Positions 57,574 through 64,000 of a DNA stretch of 64,000 nucleotides are shown piece by piece (the stretch's first letter is position 1; each line of letters starts with the position of its first letter). The position numbers and the translations under genes are program-made. The notes beneath the pieces were generated by a model, which was given only the letters and a program-made list of their open reading frames with translations, did not search any database and was not told the DNA's origin. The stretch is from Roseomonas sp. 18066 (GTDB lineage: Bacteria; Pseudomonadota; Alphaproteobacteria; Acetobacterales; Acetobacteraceae). The DNA lies in assembly GCF_902706185.1 (NCBI RefSeq), contig NZ_CACSJM010000001.1, forward strand, positions 1 to 64,000, written 5' to 3'.

Positions 57574-59175
57574 TCAGGCCGACTTGGAGACGTCCCAGAA
57601 GACCGGGATGGGGGCGGTGACGACGCCGGCGACGTTGCTGCGCCAGGCCTGCTTGGCCAGGAAGAAGCCGGTGGGCAGGAAGATCACGTCGTTCAGCGCC
57701 GCCGCGTTGATCTTCTCGGCGATTCTCTTTTCGTCCTCGAGCGAGGCGCTGTCGTACCATTCGGCGATGCCGGCCTCGACGCCGGGGCTGTCGGGCCAGC
57801 CGAACCAGCCCTTTTCCCCATTGGCGCGCAGGCCGAGATAGGCGGCGGGGTTGATGCAGTCGGTACCGGCATGGCTGACCTGGAAGGTGTGCCAGCCGCC
57901 CTGCTCCGGCGGCGCGCGGCGGTTCAGTCGGCGGGTCTGGATGGTGGCGAAGTCGGTCGAGATATAGTCGATGTTCAGCCCGATGCGGCGGAACATGTCG
58001 GCGGCGACATCGCCCACCGCCTTGGCGGCGAAGGAATCCTGCGCCGTCAGCATGACGATCTTCTCGCCGGCATAGCCGGACTCGGACAGCAGCCGCTTGG
58101 CCAGCTCGAAATCGCCGCCGCGGGCCAGGGTGGTGTCGCCGGCCTCGGTGTAGAGCGGCGTGCCGGGCGTGAAATAGCCGTTCATCGGGCGGCGCAGCGC
58201 CGTGTCCTCGCCCACCAGCGCGCTCAGATAGTCGGTCTGGCGGATGCCGGCCAGCATGGCGCGGCGGATGCCGACCTTGTCGAAGGGCGGCTGCAGGTGG
58301 TTCAGCCGCACGCCGGAGACGACGCCGAGGTCATTGGCGATGCCGGTGCGGATGCTGCGATGCCGCTCCAGCTGCGGCACCAGGTCGGGCAACGGGCTTT
58401 CCAGCCAGTCGACCTCGCCGGTCTGCAGCGCGCCGGCGGCGGTCGCGCCATCGGGGATGATCAGCCATTCGATGCGGTCGACCAGCATCCGCTTGCCGCC
58501 GGCCATCCAGGAGGCGGGCTCCGGCCGCGGCTGGTAGCCTTCGAAACGCTCGAAGACGACGCGGGAGCCGACGCGCCATTCGGCGGTGACCATGCGCATC
58601 GGGCCGCTGCCGATATATTCGGTGATCACCTTGCTGGGGTCGGTGCGGGCGATGCGCTCCGGCATGATGAAGGTGCAGGGCGTGTTCGACTTGGCCAGCG
58701 CATAGAGCATCTTCGGGAAGGGGCGCTTCAGCACCCAGCGGAAGCTGCGGTCGTCGAGCGCGGTCAGGCTGTCCTCGATGGCGGCGATGTTCTGCCCCAT
58801 CACGTCGCGCGCGGCCCAGCGGCGCAGGCTGGCCACCGCGTCGCGCGCGGTGACGGGGGCGCCGTCATGGAAGACCAGGCCGGGGCGCAGGCGGAAATGC
58901 CAGGTCAGCCCGTCGGCCGAGACCTCCTCATGCTCGACCATCTGGCGCTGCGGCAGCATGCGCGTGTCGATGCCGTAGAGCGTGTCCCAGACCAGCAGCG
59001 CGGCGTTGCGCACGCTGTAGGAGGTGCCCCAGATCGGGTCGAGATTGGCGATGTCGCCCTGGGGGACGAAGCGCAGCACGCGGGTCGCGGCCTGGGCCGA
59101 GGCCGGACGGGCGAGGAAGGGCGCCGCCAGGGTGGTGACCCCGAGCGAGGCAGTCAGGAGGGAACGGCGGCGCAT
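57574..59175 (-). CDS. ABC-type peptide/nickel-class periplasmic binding protein (SBP family 5)
   Basis: A 533-aa binding protein. The signal is MRRRSLLTASLGVTTLAAPFLARPASA, with a Tat-like Arg cluster. The DppA/OppA family blocks are VLRFVPQGDIANLDPIWGTSY, WHFRLRPGLVFHDGAPVTARD and WLIIPDGATAAGALQTGEVDW. No permeases or ATPases of this class occur in the window, so it must borrow a transporter or have a distant one. It is transcribed with LLM monooxygenase D and may capture that enzyme's substrate or a precursor. Confidence 0.92.
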   Translation of the reverse strand: MRRRSLLTASLGVTTLAAPFLARPASAQAATRVLRFVPQGDIANLDPIWGTSYSVRNAALLVWDTLYGIDTRMLPQRQMVEHEEVSADGLTWHFRLRPGLVFHDGAPVTARDAVASLRRWAARDVMGQNIAAIEDSLTALDDRSFRWVLKRPFPKMLYALAKSNTPCTFIMPERIARTDPSKVITEYIGSGPMRMVTAEWRVGSRVVFERFEGYQPRPEPASWMAGGKRMLVDRIEWLIIPDGATAAGALQTGEVDWLESPLPDLVPQLERHRSIRTGIANDLGVVSGVRLNHLQPPFDKVGIRRAMLAGIRQTDYLSALVGEDTALRRPMNGYFTPGTPLYTEAGDTTLARGGDFELAKRLLSESGYAGEKIVMLTAQDSFAAKAVGDVAADMFRRIGLNIDYISTDFATIQTRRLNRRAPPEQGGWHTFQVSHAGTDCINPAAYLGLRANGEKGWFGWPDSPGVEAGIAEWYDSASLEDEKRIAEKINAAALNDVIFLPTGFFLAKQAWRSNVAGVVTAPIPVFWDVSKSA

Positions 59176-59390
59176 GGCGTCCTTCGGGGCTGGGCGGAAT
59201 TCCGCCCCTGTGAAGGCCGTGCTGTCTGGTTCCCTGCCGCGCGGGCTTGGACGCCGCGCTTGGCGGCAGAGTGAGACCTCGCCCTGCTTGAGGCAACACA
59301 GTTAAGCTCGGCCTGAGGCTCAGTTTTGCTGAGCCTCAGCCGGGGCCGCCCGCTTGGGACCGGGGGGTGCCGCATGGTAGGAGGGGTGCC

Positions 59391-60086
59391 ATGCCGATCG
59401 ACCTGATCTGCCTCGATGCCGATGACACGCTGTGGCACAACATGCGCCACTTCCAGGCGACCGAGGACGCGCTGCTGGCCATCCTGCAGCCCTTCGCCGA
59501 GGCGCGGATCGCGCGCGCGGCGCTGGAAGCCTGCGAGATCCGAAATCTTGCCCTGTACGGCTACGGCGCCAAGGGTTTTACGCTCTCGATGATCGAGACG
59601 GCGTTGGAGTTGGGCGGGGACGCGTTGCCGCCGACGGCATTGAAAAAAATCCTGGAGGCGGGGCGGGTGCTGCTGCGGCATCCGGTGCAGCTGTTCGACG
59701 GGATCGAGGCGACGCTGGCGGCGCTCGCCGATCGCGGCCGGCTGGTGCTGGTGACCAAGGGCGACCTGCTGCACCAGGAGAGCAAGCTGGCCGCCTCCGG
59801 CCTCGGCGACCGCTTCTCCGGCATCGAGATCGTCAGCGACAAGAATGCCGAGACCTTCCGGCGCCTTTTCGCCCGCTACGATGTCGTGCCGGGGCGCGCG
59901 GTGATGGCGGGCGATTCGATGCGCTCCGACATCCTGCCGGCGCTGGAGGCCGGCGCCTGGGCCGCCTTCGTGCCGCAGCAGCAGGTCTGGAGCCATGAGG
60001 CGGCGGCGGCGCCGGAAGCGCATCCGCGCTTCCGGCAGCTTTCTCGACTTGCCGAGCTGCCGGATTGGATCGACAGCCTGACCTAG
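59391..60086 (+). CDS. HAD-superfamily phosphatase
   Basis: A 231-aa hydrolase from ATG 59391, after GGAGGGG. Motif I is LDADDTLWHN (Asp9 nucleophile, Asp11 acid/base), motif II is VLVTKGD, motif III the Lys in VSDKNAETF, and motif IV GDSMRSDILPALEAG. A small helical cap lies between motifs I and II. It belongs with the large HAD group that dephosphorylates small metabolites; no substrate can be named. Its TAG stop overlaps the stop of the convergent LLM gene via a shared CTAG. Confidence 0.9.
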   Translation: MPIDLICLDADDTLWHNMRHFQATEDALLAILQPFAEARIARAALEACEIRNLALYGYGAKGFTLSMIETALELGGDALPPTALKKILEAGRVLLRHPVQLFDGIEATLAALADRGRLVLVTKGDLLHQESKLAASGLGDRFSGIEIVSDKNAETFRRLFARYDVVPGRAVMAGDSMRSDILPALEAGAWAAFVPQQQVWSHEAAAAPEAHPRFRQLSRLAELPDWIDSLT

Positions 60087-61432
60087 TCGGCGGCCAGGGT
60101 CGGCGTGGCGAAGACGCGGCGCTGCGGGGTGGCCAGGCCCATGGTCTGGCGCAGCGTGCCGCCGGCATAGTCTTTCCGGAACAGCCCGCGCTTCTGCAGC
60201 TCCGGCACCACCAGATCGACGAAATCCTGCAGCGAGCGCGGCACCACCGGCATGTCGACATTGAAGCCGTCGCAGGCCTGGCCCTTGAACCAGTCTTCCA
60301 TCTGGTCGGCGATCTGCACCGGGTTGCCCTTGAACATCACATGGCCCAGCGAGGGCACGATCCGCTCATAGGTCTGGCGGATGGTCAGGTTTTCCGCATG
60401 GGCCATGGCGGCGATGGAGTCGCGGTAGCTGGCGACACCGGCGATCTCGCCCTCCATCGTCGGCAGCGGGCCGTCGATCGGATAGGCCGAGAGATCCATC
60501 TGGCATTGCCGCGACAGATAGGCGAGGCCGAGCTCCGGCAGGATCAGCGATTGCAGCTCCTGGAATTGTTCTTCGGCTTCCGCTTCGGTGCGGCCGATAT
60601 ACAGGGTCACGCCGGGCAGGATACGAAGGCTGTCGGTGGGTCGGCCATACTTCGCCATGCGCGACTTCACGTCGGCGTAGAATTCCTGCGCCTCCGCCTT
60701 GGTCTGGGCCACCGAGAACATCAGCTCGGCATGCTCGGCCGCCAGCTCGCGCCCGGCTTCCGACTGGCCGGCGGTGCAGAGCACCGGATAGCCCTGCGGC
60801 ATGCGCGCCACGTTCAGCGGGCCCTGGACGGAAAAATGCTTGCCGACGTGGTTCAGGCGCTGGACGCGGTCGGGATCGAGGAAGCGGCCGCTGGCCTTGT
60901 CCTCGATGAAGGCGTCCTCGGCCCAGGAATCCCACAGCCCCTTGCAGACCTCGACGAATTCGCGGGCGCGGTTGTAGCGCTCGGCGCGCGGCACATGCGC
61001 GACCCGGCCGAAATTCACTGCGTCGCCGGCATAGGAGCCGGTGACGATGTTCCAGCAGGACCGCCCCTGGCTCAGATGGTCGAGCGAGGCGAAGCGGCGC
61101 GCCAGCAGATAGGGCTCGTCATAGGTCGTGGTCGCGGTGGCGAACAACCCGATCTTCGATGTGTGCTGCGACAGCGCCGCCAGCAGGGTCAGCGGCTCGA
61201 AGGCGGCCGGGCGGTCGGAGCGGCTGGTGGCCGAGAACAGGATCGGGTCGTCCATCTGCCGCACGGCATTGCCGTCCGCCAGGAACAGCATGTCCAACTT
61301 GCCGCGCTCGGCCAGCTTCGCCAGGTGGATGGCGTTGTCCAGGCTCATGGTGGTGGGCGACCAGGCGTCGCGGTGCCGCCAGCCGGCCAGGTGGCTGCCC
61401 AGGCCGATCAGGCTGGTCATCAGGTTCATCAT
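60083..61432 (-). CDS. LLM-class FMN-dependent monooxygenase, E
   Basis: About 449 aa from ATG 61432, chosen because GGAGG lies about 10 bp upstream; the frame is open further but gives an Arg-rich leader. Family blocks: SLIGLGSHLAGWRHRDAW, GRSCWNIVTGSYAGDAVNFG, and MPQGYPVLCTAGQSEAGRELAAE at the FMN-phosphate site, the most divergent of the five paralogues (TAGQS instead of QAGxS). It follows an alpha/beta hydrolase gene by 120 bp on the same strand and may be expressed with it. Confidence 0.9.
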   Translation of the reverse strand: MMNLMTSLIGLGSHLAGWRHRDAWSPTTMSLDNAIHLAKLAERGKLDMLFLADGNAVRQMDDPILFSATSRSDRPAAFEPLTLLAALSQHTSKIGLFATATTTYDEPYLLARRFASLDHLSQGRSCWNIVTGSYAGDAVNFGRVAHVPRAERYNRAREFVEVCKGLWDSWAEDAFIEDKASGRFLDPDRVQRLNHVGKHFSVQGPLNVARMPQGYPVLCTAGQSEAGRELAAEHAELMFSVAQTKAEAQEFYADVKSRMAKYGRPTDSLRILPGVTLYIGRTEAEAEEQFQELQSLILPELGLAYLSRQCQMDLSAYPIDGPLPTMEGEIAGVASYRDSIAAMAHAENLTIRQTYERIVPSLGHVMFKGNPVQIADQMEDWFKGQACDGFNVDMPVVPRSLQDFVDLVVPELQKRGLFRKDYAGGTLRQTMGLATPQRRVFATPTLAAD

Positions 61433-61552
61433 CAGCAGCGCCTCCACCCGCGCCGGTCTGCGGCGCCATCTCCGGGGGCCGCGACCGGCATTTTTTCTTC
61501 CCTGCCCGGCGATGCTGCGGCAGGCGCGGGCGGCGGGCAAGGGGGGGCCGCG

Positions 61553-62362
61553 TCAGCCCGTGGCGAAAGCCAGCAGCTCGGCGTTCAGCCGCGCCCGGTG
61601 GCTGAGCGGCAGGCCATGCGGCGCACCCTCGAACAGGCTGAGCCGGGCGCCGGGGATCAGCGCGGCGGTGGCCTGGCCGGTCAGCGGCAGCGGGCAGGTT
61701 TCGTCCCGGTCACCCTGCAGCACCAGCACCGGCAGGCGCAGCCGCGGCAGGTCCTCGCGGAAGTCGGTGGTGGTGAGCGCGGCGTGGAAGGCCTCCAGCG
61801 CGCGCGGGCTGGCTTGCAGGGCGAGGCCGATCAGCCAGTCCAGCTCGGCCTGCGGCACCTCGGGCCCGGCGAAGGGGCGGGCATTGCGGTCCAGCCAGCC
61901 GCGCCAGTCCGGGCGCAGTTCTTCCTGGATGAAGGCGCGGAAGATCGCCGGGTCGATGCCTTCGGGGTGGTCGTCGCGGCGGGCCAGCAGCGGCGTGGTC
62001 GGCGCGATCATCGCCAGCCGGGCGATGCGGTTTCCGCCGTGCCGGGTCAGGTGCCGCACCGCCTCGCCGCTGCCGGCCGAGAAGGTGATGGCGGTCGCGT
62101 CGCGGATGTCATGCGCCTCCAGCACCGCCTCGAGGTCGTCGGCAAGCGTGGAAAAATCCATGGGGCCGCCGGGGTCGGGGGAGGCGCCATGGCCGCGGCG
62201 GTCATAGGTCAGGCAGCGGAAGCCGGCGGCCAGCAGCGCCTCGGTCTGGTGGCGCCAGGAGGCGCCGGGCAGGCTCCAGCTGGCCAGCAGCACCACGGGC
62301 GGGCCGGCGCCCTGGTCCTGGCAATGCAGCGTCGCGCCGTCGCGGGTGGTGATGGCGGTCAT
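61553..62362 (-). CDS. Alpha/beta hydrolase
   Basis: A 269-aa cytoplasmic hydrolase related to the haloperoxidase/perhydrolase group (CLTYDRRGHGASPDPG). The nucleophile Ser is in TFSAGSG, where Thr replaces the usual first Gly; Asp is in QGDRDETCPL and His in GAPHGLPLSH. The catalytic set is complete. It is upstream of LLM monooxygenase E. The haloperoxidase-like protein at 53058 is a distant relative. Substrate unknown. Confidence 0.9.
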   Translation of the reverse strand: MTAITTRDGATLHCQDQGAGPPVVLLASWSLPGASWRHQTEALLAAGFRCLTYDRRGHGASPDPGGPMDFSTLADDLEAVLEAHDIRDATAITFSAGSGEAVRHLTRHGGNRIARLAMIAPTTPLLARRDDHPEGIDPAIFRAFIQEELRPDWRGWLDRNARPFAGPEVPQAELDWLIGLALQASPRALEAFHAALTTTDFREDLPRLRLPVLVLQGDRDETCPLPLTGQATAALIPGARLSLFEGAPHGLPLSHRARLNAELLAFATG

Positions 62363-62677
62363 GGCGGGCTTTCCTCCGTGGTGCCGTTCCAGGCTGGGCC
62401 CGCGGCAGGGCAGCGGTCGATGACCTGCCAGGTCATCAAGGCAAGGCGGGTGAACTTCGCGTCAGCGCGGGCGTCGCAATCCGCGCGGAACGGCAGCAGG
62501 AATGATACGGATTCGTTCCAAAACCAGGGCGCGAGACGGGTTTGCGCGGCATGTCGCGCCGCCGATGCGTCCCGCGAAAACCCCTGTCGCGGCGTTGGAA
62601 AGCCCGGCGGCGGCCTTGGCTTGACGGGGCGAAAACGCCGATCCCAGGATGCGGCGAACCCTCGGGGGGTGCTCGCC
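62363..62677. promoter_or_regulatory. Divergent intergenic region hydrolase / NarL-type regulator
   Basis: A 315-bp non-coding gap. A somewhat AT-richer stretch at about 62498-62525 (GAATGATACGGATTCG) may hold a promoter. I see no convincing dyads or Shine-Dalgarno before the plus gene beyond CGGGGGGTG at 62663. Confidence 0.3.
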
Positions 62678-63316
62678 ATGCCGCTGCGCATCCTGCTGGC
62701 CGACGACCATGCCGTGCTGCGCCGGGGCCTGCGCAGCCTGCTGGAAGAGCGTGCCGGCTGGCAGGTCTGCGCCGAGGCCGCCGATGGCTGCGCCGCCGTG
62801 GATCTGGCGCTGCGGCTGCGGCCGGCGGTCGCCATCCTCGATCTCGGCCTGCCGGGGCTGGATGCGCTGGCGGCGACGCGGGCGATCCGCCGCGCGGCGC
62901 CCACGACCGAGGTGCTGATCTTCGCCCTGCAGCACAGCGCTTCCCTGGTGCGGGAGGTGCTGGCCGCCGGCGCCCGCGGCTATCTGCTGAAGCGCGATGC
63001 CGAGGGCGCCGTGCTGGCGGCCGTCGAGGCCCTGGCGGCGCGCCGCCCGTATTTCTCGCCGGCCATCGGCGACACGGTGCTGGCCGGCTTCCTGCGCGCC
63101 GGCGACGGGGGAGACGCGATCCACCTGACCGGCCGTGAAAAGAAGATCGTCCAGCTGCTGGCGGAGGGGATGAGCAACAAGGCGGTCGCCGCGCGGCTGG
63201 CGATCAGCGTCAAGACGGTGGAGACGCACCGCACCGCGGCGATGCGCAAGATCGACGGTCATTCGGTGGTCGACCTGGTGCGCTACGCCCTGCGCGCCCA
63301 GCTCACCTCGATCTAA
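62678..63316 (+). CDS. NarL/FixJ-type response regulator, orphan
   Basis: A 212-aa regulator from ATG 62678. The receiver domain has LLADDH (Asp9, Asp10), phospho-acceptor Asp55 in ILDLGLPG and Lys in GYLLKRDA. The position of the conserved Thr/Ser after strand 4 is Ala (IFALQHS), which may weaken phospho-signalling. The LuxR-type domain LTGREKKIVQLLAEGMSNKAVAARLAISVKTVETHR is at about residues 148-183. No histidine kinase is adjacent. The target is unknown. Confidence 0.92.
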   Translation: MPLRILLADDHAVLRRGLRSLLEERAGWQVCAEAADGCAAVDLALRLRPAVAILDLGLPGLDALAATRAIRRAAPTTEVLIFALQHSASLVREVLAAGARGYLLKRDAEGAVLAAVEALAARRPYFSPAIGDTVLAGFLRAGDGGDAIHLTGREKKIVQLLAEGMSNKAVAARLAISVKTVETHRTAAMRKIDGHSVVDLVRYALRAQLTSI

Positions 63317-63334
63317 GCGGGCGCGCCTCGGTCT

Positions 63335-64000
63335 TCAGGCGGGGCGGCTGCGGCGTTCCTCGATGACCAGCGTGTCTTCCAGCGAGTTCGGCTCGTAGAG
63401 CAGGCGGGCGACGACGCCGGCCACCAGCGCGCCCAGCAGCGGCGCCACCCAGAACAGCCAGAGCTGCCCGACATACTCGCCGCCGGCGAAGAAGGCGGGG
63501 GCGGTGCTGCGCGCCGGATTGACCGAGGTGTTGGTGACCGGGATCGAGATCAGGTGGATCAGCGTCAGCGCCAGCCCGATCGGGATGCCCGCGAAGCCGG
63601 TCGCCGCGCCCTTCGCCGTGGTGCCGATGATGATCAACAGAAAGAAAAAGGTCAGCAGAAGCTCGGTCAGGAAGCAGGCGGCCAGGCCGTACTTGCCCGG
63701 GCTGAGCGCGCCATAGCCGTTCGAGGCGAAGCCGGCCGGCACCCAGCCCGGCATACCGCTGGCGATCACCCACAGCGCCATGGCGCCGAGGAAGGCGCCC
63801 AACAGCTGCGCCGCCACGTACGGAAAAACATGGCGCGGGGCGCAGCGGCCGGCGGCCCAGAGGCCCAGCGTCACCGCCGGGTTGAAATGCCCGCCGGAGA
63901 CGTGGCCGACCGCATAGGCCATGCTGAGCACGGACAGGCCGAAGGCCAGGGCCACGCCGGTGAAGCCGATGCCCAGCATCGGATAGGCCGCCGCCAGCAC
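63335..64000 (-). CDS. aqpZ: Aquaporin Z-like channel, N-terminus cut by window edge
   Basis: At least 221 residues of a MIP-family channel; roughly the first 25-30 residues lie beyond base 64000. Both NPA boxes are intact: [18 protein letters not shown] and [15 protein letters not shown]. The helix 2 segment [24 protein letters not shown] is strongly AqpZ-like, suggesting a water rather than glycerol channel. There is a longer cytoplasmic tail ([18 protein letters not shown]) than in E. coli AqpZ. Convergent with the NarL-type regulator across 18 bp. Confidence 0.93.
   Translation of the reverse strand: MLAAAYPMLGIGFTGVALAFGLSVLSMAYAVGHVSGGHFNPAVTLGLWAAGRCAPRHVFPYVAAQLLGAFLGAMALWVIASGMPGWVPAGFASNGYGALSPGKYGLAACFLTELLLTFFFLLIIIGTTAKGAATGFAGIPIGLALTLIHLISIPVTNTSVNPARSTAPAFFAGGEYVGQLWLFWVAPLLGALVAGVVARLLYEPNSLEDTLVIEERRSRPA

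Noticed and set aside
60065-63316. A very long open frame on plus opposite the LLM and hydrolase genes, and others like it (for example at 23315-24991 and 3133-5121)
   Set aside because: High GC leaves the antisense frames free of stops. The translations are low-complexity (Arg/Gly/Ala/His/Gln-rich) with no domain, while the opposite strand has clear families.

Overview
The window is a GC-rich bacterial segment of about 55 protein genes, packed tightly in short operons with many 4-bp ATGA/GTGA start-stop overlaps. I saw no rRNA, tRNA, CRISPR array or transposase. A RegBA redox pair beside a bo3-type quinol oxidase, two Bug/TctC binding proteins, FCD-type GntR regulators, long-form PurC and the very high GC all suit an alphaproteobacterium. 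An Acetobacteraceae genus such as Roseomonas would fit, but this is inferred from gene content, not a phylogeny.

Layout, left to right. 1-8.4 kb: a PLP enzyme cut by the window edge, an alpha/beta hydrolase without its nucleophile, and a minus-strand operon GntR > aconitase > PrpF > TctC > TctC. 8.4-11.4 kb: TrkA/TrkH potassium uptake. 11.4-19.1 kb: a divergent pair of units, GntR + TIM-barrel isomerase on minus and crotonase + two tandem binding proteins + fused permease + ATPase on plus. 19.1-27.3 kb: a seven-gene minus operon with a complete LIV-type ABC importer and two FMN (LLM) monooxygenases. 27.7-31.5 kb: a hydroxyacid dehydrogenase, a third LLM enzyme and an MHS-type MFS permease. 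31.7-38.6 kb: cyoABCD, SURF1 and RegB/RegA. 38.6-41.7 kb: DUF779 protein, aldehyde dehydrogenase and an AcoR-like regulator. 42.1 kb: a small protein with 5-residue repeats. 42.4-49.9 kb: PurC, two SDRs, an esterase, a Baeyer-Villiger monooxygenase with a divergent LysR, and IlvE.

49.9-52.9 kb is the most informative part. It holds a plasmid-type RepA, an upstream region with iterons (core GGACTTTGGCGGG), an AT-rich patch with inverted repeats, a ParA ATPase, an unrecognised ParA-linked coiled-coil protein, a palindrome at the ParA promoter and a perfect DnaA box. Together with purC, ilvE and cyo nearby, this suggests that the window lies on a chromid or megaplasmid.

52.9-64 kb: a secreted haloperoxidase-like hydrolase, an HtrA-like PDZ protein that has lost its whole catalytic triad, a peptide-binding protein + LLM + LysR unit, a HAD phosphatase, a fifth LLM enzyme with a hydrolase, a NarL-type regulator and an aquaporin cut by the right edge.

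Functionally the window joins uptake (TctC, two ABC importers, an orphan peptide-binding protein, MFS) to flavin-dependent oxidation (five LLM enzymes and one Baeyer-Villiger enzyme), respiration with redox control, and aldehyde removal. This suits a soil or water heterotroph that scavenges varied organic compounds.
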